Positions 1-10,812 of a stretch of DNA of 64,000 nucleotides are shown here, piece after piece. The stretch covers positions 476,798,617 through 476,862,616 of the forward strand of contig NC_057864.1 in NCBI RefSeq assembly GCF_019393635.1, read 5' to 3'. Made by a program: the position numbers and the translations under genes. This DNA comes from Dromiciops gliroides. Taxonomy: Eukaryota; Chordata; Mammalia; Microbiotheria; Microbiotheriidae. Position 1 is the stretch's first letter. Each line of letters starts with the position of its first letter. Under the pieces are notes generated by a model. It was given only the letters and a program-made list of their open reading frames with translations. It was not told where the DNA came from and ran no database searches.

Positions 1-54
1 TTTAAAGCACTATATAAATTATAGCTATTATTTCTATCTAAAAAGTTATAAATG

Positions 55-576
55 GGGGCAGCTAGGTGGCAAAGTGAATAGAGCACCGGCCCTGGAGTCA
101 GGAGGACCTGAGTTCAAATCTGGCCTCTGTAACGATTGGAATGACGCCACCTGCTGGAGACTTACTGTAGAAGAGTTCTGCCCATGAAGCAAAGGTCTTT
201 GAGGGCAAGACCAGGAGTCTTTTCTTTGGCGTCAGGAAGTGACGCGGGCTAGTGGGAGGAGGAAGGAAGAGACTGGCGCTCGGTCTCACGCTCTTTCCTT
301 GGGACTCTGGTGGAGAGCGGAGCTAGAAATGTGCTCTCCTTTTAATAAATAGGAATCTAGGCCTTTCTCTCTCTTTACCAAATTCTTATTCTCCTTAATA
401 AATGCTTAAAAATCTAACTCTTGCTAAAGCTTATAATTTATTGGCGACCACTCATTAGATATTTTAGACAGTTTAGCTAGAATTTTAGCCCTTAACACTT
501 CAGACACTTAACACTTACTAGCTGTGTGACCCTGGGCAAGTCACTTAATCCCAATTGCCTCACCAAAAAAGAAAAA
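55..576 (+). repeat. CORE-SINE (type A), split by a solo LTR
   Basis: tRNA-headed SINE. The head carries an A-box-like TGGCAAAGTGAA and a B-box-like GTTCAAATC, followed by the CORE part (CTAGCTGTGTGACCCTGGGCAAGTCACTT) and the ending CCAATTGCCTCACC plus A-rich tail. The copy is interrupted between its head and CORE by an LTR at 128-497. The flanking target duplication AAAGTTATAAATG is visible at about 42-54 and 578-590, so this was a single insertion later broken by the LTR. This family recurs throughout the window and is the main evidence that the host is a marsupial. Confidence 0.85.
128..497 (+). mobile_element. Solo LTR, endogenous retrovirus fossil
   Basis: A 370-base block starts TGTAACG and ends TTAACA and lies exactly inside a SINE. 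It holds AATAAA signals in its second half, giving plus orientation. The four bases on each side (CCTC and CTTC) fit a 4-bp target duplication with one change, as for class I (gamma-like) elements. No internal retroviral sequence is present, so it is a solo LTR left by recombination. It is younger than the SINE it splits. Confidence 0.7.
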
Positions 577-639
577 AAAAGTTATAAATGAATGTTTAAT
601 TGATTGTGTTAAAGTTGGGTACATATTTGATTCTTTTTT

Positions 640-1584
640 CTTTCTTTGGTAAGACACTGGCATTGATTTTCGTTTAGCATATTTCCACACTATTCAGAGG
701 ACCGGGGATGACAAGTTGTAACTATCTGAAACCAAGAGCAAGCATTATCTGTAATGTGGATAAACTTGAAGCCTTCCCAATAAGAACAGGTGTGAAGCAA
801 GGATGTCTATGATCATTACTATTATTCAATATTGCACTAGAAATGCTAGCTGTAGTCATAAAGAAGAAAAAGAAATTGAATGAATAAAGATAGGCAATAA
901 AGAAATAAAACTACCACTTTGCAGATGATATAATGGTATAATGAGAGAACCTTACAGAATTAATTACAAAACTAGTTGAAACAATTAACAACTTTAACAA
1001 AGTTGCAGGATATAAAATAAACCCACATAAATCATCAGCATTTCTATTTATTACCAACAAAACCCACGAGGAAGAGACAGAAGAGAAATTCCCATTTAAA
1101 ATAAGTGCAGACAATATAAAATACTTGGAAGTCTCCCTGACAAGACAAACCCAGGAAATATATAAACACAATTACAAAACAATTTTCACACAAATACGGA
1201 TCTAAACAATTGGAGAAACATTACAATGCTTGTGGGTGGGTGAGCCAATATAATAAAAATTCTACCTAAATCAATTTACTTATTCAATGCCAAACAATCA
1301 AACCAAAGAATTACTTTATGGAGCAAGAAAAAAATAACACAATTTACCTGAAAGAACCGAATATCAAGAAAATTAATGAAAAAAAAAATGTGAAGGAAGG
1401 TGGTTTAGCATTACCAGATCTCAAACTGTATTACAAAGCAGTAATCATCAAAACACTCTGGTACTAAGATGTAGATTGGTGGATGAGTGGAATAGATTAG
1501 ATATATAATACACAGTAGTAGTAAATGACCCTAGTAATCTAGTGTTTGATAAAACTCAAAATCCAAGCTTTTAGGTCAAGAACA

Positions 1585-1651
<67 letters not shown>

Positions 1652-2812
1652 AGGCAACTGGAATTAAGTGACTTGCCTAGGATCACACAGCTGGTAAGTG
1701 TTAAGTGTCTGAGGCTGGATTTGAACTCAGGTCCTCCTGACTCCAGGGCCAGTGCTCTATCCACTGAGCCACCTAGATGCTCCAAGAACTCACTCTCTTA
1801 TCAAAAATTTCTGGGAAAACTGGAGAATAGGTTTGGCAGAAACTAGGTATAGAGCAACATCTCACAGACTATCAATAAGGTCAAAATGGGTACATGATTT
1901 AGACATAAAAGGTGCTATCATAAGAAAATTAGGGAAGGATAGAAAAAATTACTTGGCATATCTATGAATGACAGAACAGTTTATGACCAAACAAGAAATA
2001 GAGAGGATCACAGGAAGTAAATTAGGTAATTTTGATTACATGTAATTTTAAAATGTTTTGAACAAACAAAACCAAGTCAGTCAAAATTATAAGGAAAGTA
2101 GGAAAGTGGGGAAATTTTTTTACAGTAATATAAAAAAGGTCTCATTTCTCAAATATATAGGGAACTTGGCCAAATTTATAAAATAAGAGCCATTTCCCAA
2201 TTGATAAACAGTCAAAGGATAGGAACAATTGGATTTCAGAAGAATAAATCAAAGTGATACCACTCCTAGTCTACATTCCCAAGAAATCAAAGACAAGGGA
2301 AGACTCATATATACAAAGATATTTACGGCAGTTCTTTTGTTGTGGCAAAGAATTGGAAATTGAGGGGATACTCATCAACTGGGCAATGGTTGAACAAGTT
2401 GTCACGATGTATGAAGGTGATGGAATAGTGCTGTGCTGTAAGAAATGATGAGCAGGATGGTTTCAGAAGAACCTGGTAAGAAGTGAGCAGAACCAGGAGA
2501 ACATATAACATGATGAATCATTGGACAGCTACTCTGATGAAGACGATTGTGAAGGACTCATGATGAAAAGAGCTCTTCACCTCCAGAGAGAGAACTGATG
2601 GACTTAGTACAGACAGAAGAATTTCTTTCACTTTATTTTCCTTGCTCCACCCCATATGGCTCATGGGGAATTCTGTTTTGCCTAACTTCAAATGTATAAT
2701 GGATACCATTCTGATTGCCTTCTCAAGGGGTAGGGGATGGGCTGGAAGGAGGGAGAGAATTTGGAACTCAAAATTTAAAAATGAATGTCAAATTTTAAAA
2801 AAAGGCCCTTGG
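640..2812 (+). mobile_element. Decayed L1 LINE (ORF2 to 3' end)
   Basis: The plus strand reads as a broken reverse transcriptase. A segment around 760-940 gives the RT blocks 'RTGVKQGC' and 'FADDIMVY' with frame breaks. Around 2130-2550 it matches the L1 ORF2 tail seen again at 12.9-13.6 kb (CTCATTTCTCAAATATATAG, then GTTGTGGCAAAGAATTGGAAATTGAGGGGAT). It ends in the L1 3' UTR ('TTGGAACTCAAAATTTAAAAATGAATGTCAAATTTT'). A SINE at 1587-1783 is inserted into it. Many stops and indels make it an old, dead copy. Confidence 0.75.
1587..1783 (-). repeat. CORE-SINE (type A) with a long (GA)n tail
   Basis: Reverse-oriented SINE inserted into the L1. Its tail is an expanded (CT)n run at 1587-1646, which is (GA)n in the SINE's own sense, where other copies have poly-A. 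Flanking near-copies AAGAACACACTCTC and AAGAACTCACTCTC are the target duplication. Confidence 0.8.
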
Positions 2813-2821
2813 ATAAAACTT

Positions 2822-3532
2822 TAGGTGACTCTTGGCAGTTCCTTCCCACTCAGTGCACTGAGCAGGAAGAGCTGCTGCCTGGGGTACCCACAGGAGATGC
2901 CTGACCAGGACTTCACAGGCCAGCAACCTGCCATATCAGACCCAAAGCATGAGCTCTCTTGTTGGTGCATGGAATAACTATGTCCACTTGTTAAAGTGGG
3001 CATCTGTCTCACAGAACACAGTTCTGAGCTGAACACGAGAAGCTTCTATCAAAGGCTGTGGCCGGGGGCAGCTAGGTGGCATAGTAGATAAAGCACCGGC
3101 CCTGGATTCAGGAGGACCTGAGTTCAAATCTGGCCTCAGACACTTGACATTAGCTGTGTGACCCTAGGCAAGTCACTTAACCCTCATTGCCCCACAAAAC
3201 AAACAAAAACAAAACAAAACGAAACAAAAAACCAAAGGCTGTGGCCATCAGCTCTGGGCTCAGTAACCACCCAAGAGGCAAGGTTCCCAGAAAACCACTT
3301 GGATCTGGTTGGCAATAGGTGTGCACCAGCGATAAAGTCTCAAACAGTGGTCCTGGGTGAGATAATGCTCTCAGTTGGACTATCGATGGCAACAATAGCA
3401 TGAGTTGTCAGCAGAAGTTTTTCCCAAGGTCTCCTCAGATTTGTGACACAATTGGGGGCACCCAAATCAGTTCCTGCAACAAAGAAGTTGAAGACATCTT
3501 CCATCTTCAAGACATTGAGGGCTCCAGATAGT
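2822..3532 (-). pseudogene. RPSA: Processed pseudogene of ribosomal protein SA (laminin receptor)
   Basis: On the minus strand, from about 3527 down, the translation follows RPSA: 'LSGALNVLK' (RPSA SGALDVLQM), 'AGTDLGAPN', '[21 protein letters not shown]' (family [20 protein letters not shown]) and 'NQIQVVFWEPCLLGG' (NQIQAAFREPRLLVV). After an interrupting SINE it resumes with 'IVIPCTNKRAHALGLIWQ' (DIAIPCNNKGAHSVGLMWW). The start codon is lost, about 20 residues are missing after AGTDLGAPN, and stops and frame changes follow. No introns separate the blocks, so it is a retrocopy and not the gene. It stops at the equivalent of roughly residue 220 of about 295. Confidence 0.85.
3064..3232 (+). 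repeat. CORE-SINE (type B) inside the RPSA pseudogene
   Basis: Full SINE starting GGGGGCAGCTAGGTGGC and ending CCTCATTGCCCCAC plus an A-rich tail. The target duplication AAAGGCTGTGGCC is present on both sides, so the SINE landed in the retrocopy after it had formed. Confidence 0.9.
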
Positions 3533-3639
3533 GTGAAAATGTCCGTTTCTGCTGAGCACAAACCCTATTATGGGCAGTGCAGAAAGCACCTGTTTTCTTT
3601 AAAAAAACATAGAACGAATAGCTAAGCTAAGCTTCTTGG

Positions 3640-5161
3640 GAGAAGGGCTGACAAACTACAAAGCTAAAGGGGGTGTTCAATGGCTCTGGTAGGAGGCCGG
3701 AGTTGGAAGGGGCTCAAGATACCATCCAACTCAATGCCCTCACTTTGTGAAGGTTTTCAAGTGGCGTGTCCTGAGCTCTATGCCAAGACGGTAGCAGAGC
3801 CAAGCCTAGAATTCCTGGGCTCCCGTGAGCATCTGAGAGTGAGATCCCTGCTCTGACCCTTCTTTCCTGAGACAGGGGAAGTCGTCCCAGAATCACCTGA
3901 GTTCTGGTGCTTTGCCAGGCTCCCCCCTCATTGATAACCGGCACACCAGGAGCACAGGATGCAATGAAGCCCATCTCTGTACTAGGGGGCAGGAAGAAAG
4001 CTGGAGTGTGAGTCAGGAATAGAAGCCGTGGCAGCAGCCAAGGGAGGATGTGGTGAGAGACAAGGGGGCCAAAGAAACTGAACCAGGGAAAATGTTTTCC
4101 AAGGGAGGGGTATTAATGCCAACTTACTAACCCCGAGTGGGGCTATATAGAGTCACACAACAAAGGGCCACTTCACTGGCATCTCCTCATTGGTGAGGCA
4201 CAGAGGGAGGGTATTTCATAGCTACTCCCAGGTCAGGATCCTATATGCAGCAGATGCCTTCCAACAAGAAAATGCAAGCCTGGCAGGAGGTGTCTTGGAG
4301 GAAGCGCACGTTACTTTGGGGGAGGGGGCATCAGAGCAGTTACAACTGTGTCCAAGTCCCTGTTTGTTCGACATTTGGAACCAGGCCAAGCCTGGGCCAT
4401 CAAGCGTTCTCTGGGGACACGTCACCCTTGCTCCATGTCTCCTTTTTTAGCTCCTGGGGTCAGTCACGCCAGGTCTTTGCCTTCTCCAGGCCCCTGAACT
4501 GGAGGCAAAGACCTGCTCTGAAATGAACTGCTGGGCTCAGAAATGTGAGGAAGCTTCCTGCCGTGCTGGCTCGGCGTGTTGTTGTTGGCAGTCGTCCGCA
4601 GGGCCTGTTCCTCCTGTGCTAGATTTAGAGAGGGCCAAGCCAGCAAGCCGACCTGCGCCTGCAGAATCTAATAAAATCAGTTCCGAGCTCCGCCCCTCAC
4701 CAGGGAGCTGCTGGGGACCTGCCACTGCTCTTCCCAGAAAGAGATATTTTTAAAAAATTAAGATCTTCTTTCCTTGAAGTCTGCCGGGCCAGGCATCATG
4801 CCTTAATCACTTAATCCGATTCTCCAAGGCTTAAATGTCTTTTTCGTGCAAGGAAGGAGAGGAGAGAAATCCCTCCACAAATGCCGGCAGAAAGCTAAAA
4901 ACCAACCATACCCCCAGAGATCACTGACAGGCCAGCAGGGCCTCATGCAGAGCGTGAGCTTTTTAGCTCTGAGGCAACTGGACTGCGACTCTCAGCCCTT
5001 CCTGAGCTCAGGTGACCTTGGGAAGAGAACAGGGGACGATTCCATCCCAAACCAGGTCTCTCTCTAAGGCTCTGCAGGGAGCGCTCAGCTGCACACCCCA
5101 CCATAGGTCACAGGCATGAGGATTTTGAGCTGAAAGGGACCAGAGAGATCACTTGGTGCCA

Positions 5162-5219
<58 letters not shown>

Positions 5220-5900
5220 TTTTTTTAAGAGAAGGAAACTGAAGGTCAGAGAGGTACAGCTGCGGCAGGGGATCAGCTGGGAAGCACAGCTAGGGTGAGC
5301 CTGGCCCCTGGGCTCCTAATCAGAGGGTCAAGGACAGGTCTGAAAGCGACAGTCAGAACCTTTCGCACAGAGGCTGGTTTAGATGGCTGCAGGCTGCCCA
5401 CAACTTCTGAGGCCCCAATGCCTCCTCCGTCAAATAAAAATAAGGGCACGAGCCCCGCGTGAGGGCAGGCCGGCTAGAATCTCATTACAGCTGCCTCCCC
5501 GCCTCTGGCTTAAAGGTCCTGGAGAAAGCCCAGATGCAGACAAGAGAGCAATGGAGGAGGAGGGCAACTGGTCCCCACACAGAACCTTCCAGAAGATGCA
5601 GCTTAGGCAGAAGGCAGAGGCTGAAGACCAAGGGTGGCAGCAGCTGCCCACTGTGGGGGACCATCAGGGTGGGGAACAAGCACCTACTGTGTGCCAAGCA
5701 TTGGGCTACGCACTTTACAAATGTTAACTCGCTTGCTCCTCCCAACCGCCCTGGGAGGCAGGTGCTCTCTCCATTTCTGGTAGAGGGAACGAAGGCAGAG
5801 GTTGGGTGACTTCATGTATCTAGTGAGGATCCGAGGCAACACCTCAATTCAGGCCTCCTGGTGACAGGCCCGAGTACCTCATGTGAATGACCCCGGGTGC
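3640..5900. other. No gene seen; old MIR-type fragments and an (AC)n run
   Basis: I see no convincing exon here. MIR-like fragments (minus sense) lie at about 3690-3920 and 5660-5880 (GTGCCAAGCATTGGGCTACGCACTTTACAAATG). A third at about 5110-5310 is split by a perfect AC dinucleotide run near 5163-5217. The rest is unassigned and may lie in the last intron of FKBP6 or beyond its 3' end. Confidence 0.5.
5163..5217. repeat. (AC)n microsatellite
   Basis: About 27 uninterrupted AC units followed by a T run, lying inside an old MIR-like fragment. Confidence 0.95.
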
Positions 5901-6350
5901 CCCATAAGCTTTGTGTGGTGAATCGAAAGAACCTTCCCCTTGAGAAACTAAACCGAAGGACAGACACACCTAAAGAGGTAAGGGGCACCGTATCAGGATT
6001 CAGTTAACTCCAGGACCACCACCCTTCATTCCCGTCTCCCCCACCCCTGGGGATAAGATTAGGTGTGACTGCTGCCTTTGTGGCGTGAGGGAGATGACCT
6101 AAGAGATCCACGGCCACCACCAGAGGGGGAGTGGTCCTCCCCCAATAAGGGAACTTTCCAGTCAGATGATCACCCCCATCAGTCCACTATAAAAGTACCT
6201 GCCTGTCTCCTGCTCGAGGAAATTGGTATCTCAGAGCCACACCTTCTCCCCATGAGAAGTCCAAGGATTTCTCTCTTGGTTTCCTTTCCCCGTACCTAAA
6301 TAAACTATTATTTTACTCTAATTGGATTTGTATGCCAGAGGGTGTAATTC

Positions 6351-6500
6351 TTTTTTTTTTTTTTTAGTGAGGCAATTGGGGTTAAGTGACTTGCCCAGGG
6401 CCACACAGCTAGTAAGTGTTAAGTGTCTGAGGCCAGATTTGAACTCAGGTCCTCCTGACTCCAGGGCCGGTGCTCTATCCACTGTGCCACCCAGCTGCCC
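6351..6500 (-). repeat. CORE-SINE (type A)
   Basis: Reverse-oriented full copy ending in AGCTGCCC, with target duplication GGTGTAATTCTTT on both sides. It is inserted in an LTR fossil. Confidence 0.9.
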
Positions 6501-6560
6501 AGGTGTAATTCTTTAAAGAGGAATTCCCAAGAACCCCTACCCCAAATCCCCATCTATTTT

Positions 6561-6720
6561 CTTTTTTTGTTTGTTTGTTTTTTGCAGGGCAATGAGGGTT
6601 AAGTGGCTTGCCCAGGATCACACAGCTAGTAAGTGTCAAGTGTCTGAGGTTAAATTTGAACTCAGGTCTTCCTGAATCCAGGGCTGGTGCTTTATCCACT
6701 GAGCCACCTAACTGCCCCCC
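6561..6720 (-). repeat. CORE-SINE (type B)
   Basis: Reverse-oriented copy beginning with T/G-rich tail and TTTGCAGGGCAATGAGGGTT. The target duplication ATCTATTTTC lies on both sides. It is inserted in the same LTR as the preceding copy. Confidence 0.9.
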
Positions 6721-6740
6721 AATCTATTTTCACCATAACA

Positions 6741-8733
6741 TCCTGCAACCCCCAGGTCAGAGGATCTAGGCTTTAGAGCAGGGAGCCTTGAGGCTGAGTA
6801 CCTGAAGGAAAATCAAGTTCTCACCTGGACTCGGGTACCCTGAATTTGCTCCTGGGTAACAAAAGGTCAACGTGCCAAGGGGTTCAGGACACGCAGAAAA
6901 CACACTGTCCTCACTGGAGTGTAACTGAACGCTGAGAACAGCCAAACATTGGGGGTAGAGGTAGGGGTCAGACAGTTCCCTCATTCAAATATTGGCACAT
7001 CTTTCCATTCTCAAGTGCCCTGAGTCACGGGGCTGAGGGGGAGGCTCAGGACAGGGCCATGTGCTGCTGGTCTTAACCTGGCGTGCACCTGAGCAGGCAG
7101 GGAGCCCCCTCAGAAGGGCCCTCCCTATCGTGAATGGGCCTGCTTGGAGAATGGAGGCCGGAGGCCTCCACAAAGCCAAGGTTTATCACTGCGTGCTCAT
7201 TCAGCAGCTGTTGTCAGTGGCTTTCTTGTTTAATTTCCCTCAGGAGAACAGACTTATCTGTGCGGCCAAGCAGGTGTTTGAAGCAGGTGGGTTTTTTTCC
7301 ATGGATTAAGTAACAGTTGACTGAGCAAGTGTATTATCATTCTGCGCACTTAGGGAATCTTAACGGTGGGAACTGGGCTGGACTGAATTCTCCCGGGGCT
7401 CAGATGTGGAATGGGGTGGAAATGCATTTATTAAAGACTTCCCACAAGCCCACAGGCTGGGGGGACAAGCAGAAAGGCCCACTGAGAACACCCCCCTCCC
7501 CAAGACCATGCCTGGTTTAAGAAGGGAATCCTCCCACCCAAAGCAACCGAAAGAAACCAGAGCAAGAGAACTGTGGCTCTTTTGACTTCAGTTCAAGCAC
7601 ATTAACCACTTCTTTGTTCCTCATAGTTTACTGAATGCCAGTGCAGAGTGAGAGACCAACACAGTCCTAGATGTGGAGCAGCGAGCCCCGACTTGTAGCC
7701 TTCACTGCTATGGAACAGAAGCAAATCCCTTAAATGCCGGGGGCTCATTTCTCCATCTGCAGAGTGTGGCCAATGATCCTTGGCATCATGGCTCCCGGGG
7801 TGCTGTGAGGAAAGGGCTGCGATGTCCAAGAAAGTGCTCATTATCCCCGAGTGCGTGGGGGACTTCACAGGGAGAAGCACTGACCTAGACACGTTCTCTG
7901 CAGGGCCTCAGACCTCAGGAGACCCCCCCCACCCCATTGCTACCTCTGGCTCCAAAAAGCATCTTCAGGGGTGACCTGCTCCCCCTACCCAGAGGTCGGC
8001 CACATGCACTAAGCTATCTCGAGGGTCTTTGGGCCAATCCCTCCATCAGCCCCAGAGGTTTGGGCCCCACACCCTTGCCTGGCTCCCAACTGACCTTCAG
8101 CTCTGTTGCACAGCAGAGGAATGAAGAGGAGAAAATATTCGGGAGCACATTTCTTTCTCCTTCTCCATGTGGTGTCTGTAACAGCTTTGGGGAGAGAGAA
8201 CAACTTACCCGAGAAAGGCCTCTGTCTGTAGGGGAGGACTGAGTCAGCTAACGCAGGGCAGGAGCCTGCAGGGGGCGTCACAGCCCCACCCCCCAAGGCT
8301 GCCGGACTCCAGCTGGTGACTACAGGAAGGAGCTGGCCCTTCTGTGCAGGGCAGACTGAGGACAGCCAAGGAGGCTTCTCCTAAGGGTGCTCGGCAGGGG
8401 CTCGGAACCTTGTCACAGGCCTTTGGCAAGACTCCGAAGCCCGGAAACTGCCTAGGACGAAATTGTCGCCAGGACGCAGCCTTCTCGAAGGGAGAAGGCA
8501 ATGGTCTTCGGTTCCGAAATTGTCCATCCTGCAGCCCTGACCTGAGAAGGTCTTTTTCAACATCAGAAAGGAAATATCTTTAAGAAGCGTGAAGGCCCAG
8601 GTGTCCTTCCAGCCGTGGGCACACTGAGCACTGCCCGAGATGAGCCCCCCCCAATATCTCCTTACCACAAATTAGACCCAGAGGCTGGACCGTCCGCACG
8701 GGCAGGCGGCGAGTCACAAGGAGGGGCACTTAC
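6741..8733. other. Likely FKBP6 terminal-intron sequence; no gene seen
   Basis: This is mostly unique sequence between the last recognised FKBP6 exon and the LTR. I searched the minus strand for the missing FKBP6 C-terminal exon (expected peptide near YRDYVDKEKEMWHRMF) and did not find it. The stretches around 7180-7290 and 8440-8600 look non-repetitive and could be conserved non-coding DNA, but nothing in them can be named. Confidence 0.4.
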
Positions 8734-10765
8734 CTGGCTAGCTTCTTCAGCTCATTATTGATGTCGTGGTTCAAGGGCTGCTCTCTCTGGGCTCGGACAA
8801 GGAAATCCCGGGCTCTCTCATACTCAGTCATGATAAGACAAGCCTGCCATTAAAGAGGGTAAGAATTACTGCACGTTTGGAAAATGAAAAACAAAGCAGG
8901 AAAAGTAAAATTCTTGAAATAATCCACATTTAAGAAGGGGAGGGGGTCAATGGAGCCAATCAAATCACCCAACATCCCTTAAAGAAATGGATGAGCTGTA
9001 CTCAGAGACCTCTGTCAGGTGAGAACATTCCTCAATTGAATAAAAGGTGTGAACAAGGTCAGATCTCCCTTTGCCCTCCCCCAATCAATCAACCAAAGTC
9101 ATTTCAACTAGGTACAAGAAGTCTGATTGGGGGAACCTGGGCACACCCCGTGGGGCCCTGCGTAACCCCGAGGGTGAGTTTGGAGTGAATTTATGCCACT
9201 TAGCTGTTTAGTAGTGGAAACCAGCCAGCCAAGCCACAGAGAAGGAGCAGGCTGGGGTGGGGCAGAGAAAGAGAGCCAGGCTGGGCTAAGTCCCACTGGC
9301 CAGAGTAGGACCAGTCAGAGCATTCTGGATTCTCACAGTGTCTGAGCATCGTCCCCAAAATAGTTAATGCCACATCTGTGCTGGGAGCCAAGGACAAACT
9401 AGATGCACGAAGGAAAAGGCATCTTCAAGATGCTGAGGGGCTGGAGAAGCCACACCACGCTAAGGGGCTACATGAGTGGTCTCCGAGAAGGAGAAAAAGG
9501 CTCCCAGCAAGCAGAAGTCGTGCATTATCCTTTGCACACGGGCACTACCCACTCTAAGCTTGAACCGACTTTCCCCTGAGCTCGGTGAATACTGGCAGGA
9601 GAGGATGTCACGGACTTTTGGGCTATCTTTGATGCCAATTCTTCTGCCTGTGCTACCCCAGTAAATACCCCTTCATAAAAACGCTAATTGAGTCGGGATG
9701 ACTCGTTGATGTGAATGGATGATCATGGCGGGGAGATCATGGGGAGGCTTGTAAGTCACAGCTCCTCCCAAGCCTCTGGTCTTCAGCTTGAGCCCTGAGA
9801 CAGATTGAGCAGCCATGCTCAGGAGACCTGGCAGACCAGAACCAGGATGCTGGAGAGCATTGGCTTTGAGAGGGTTTCTGCTTTAGGGCAGAGGCTTCCT
9901 GAATCTCCTCCCTTAAAAAAAGCCAGCTCCATACTCACCTGTCCACATCTGAAGAGGGCCTTGGCATTTTTCTGATCAATAGCCAAAGCTTGCTCCCCAT
10001 AGACCAGGGCCCGGGTGGGCCGGTCCAACTTGAGGTAAGTGAAGGACAGGTTAAGGAAGACCAGCAGCTTGGCACTCTCTATCTGATCCTGTTCCCCAGG
10101 GTGAAAAGGCCTGCGGCAAAGAATCAAGGAGGCCTGTAGGGAAACAAAACAGCTGATAGAGAAGTTGGAAACCACAGGGAGTAACCAAAAACAGGGCCTG
10201 AAGGCTCACCCCAACCAAAGCCTGGACAGCAGGGTCTAGCACACTCACTGACTAGAAACACAATGATGTCCAACAGTACAGCTTAGGGAGAGTGTTGGGA
10301 TCTAGAGAAGATGTTGCTAGTGCAAGAGCAAATGAATTTCCACTTTGGAGTTCAAAGAGTCCTTTGCTTTCAAGGGAATTTCATTACTGCCACCAGGAAA
10401 TAATTCCCTCTCGTAAACATGTGATCTTCCTTAGTAGGCTGCAAAACTAAAGCCTGAAGTCACACGAGGCCAAACATGCAGATGACACGAAATCCAAGTA
10501 GGCAAGACAAAGAGGGAACACAGGAGTCTCTGTTGGTAACAATTTTCATGGCTAAAAGGACCCGTGGGGTCTGACCCACAAGGGCAATTCCTGGCAAGCT
10601 GCACGGTCCTCATTTCACAAATAGGGAAACTGCTGCGCTAAGAAAATTAGCCATTTGTCCCAGAGAAAACAGCACAAAGTGTGTAAGTCTACAAGGAAGA
10701 CAAGATCATTGTACAATGAATGTGTGAAATGCCATTTTTCCACCAGGTGGTGCTGTGCTCAAGCT

Positions 10766-10812
<47 letters not shown>

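Larger units (their letters stand above)
5912..6740 (+). mobile_element. Solo LTR fossil holding two SINEs
   Basis: The unit begins TGTGTGGTGAA and ends TTCACCATAACA, an imperfect inverted pair. It carries a TATA-like ACTATAAAAGT at about 6186 and AATAAA at about 6299, the layout of an LTR promoter and polyadenylation region in plus sense. Two SINEs (6351-6500 and 6561-6720) sit in its 3' part, each with its own target duplication; without them it is about 520 bases. No internal viral genes adjoin it. The borders are my estimate and no clear target duplication was found. Confidence 0.55.

Noticed and set aside
55-127. tRNA gene
   Set aside because: A- and B-box-like words are present but belong to the SINE head. 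No cloverleaf can be drawn, and the same head recurs about twenty times.
1-8733. FKBP6 C-terminal exon
   Set aside because: Searched on the minus strand for the expected YRDYVDKEKEMWHRMF region and found nothing acceptable, so it is not listed as a feature.
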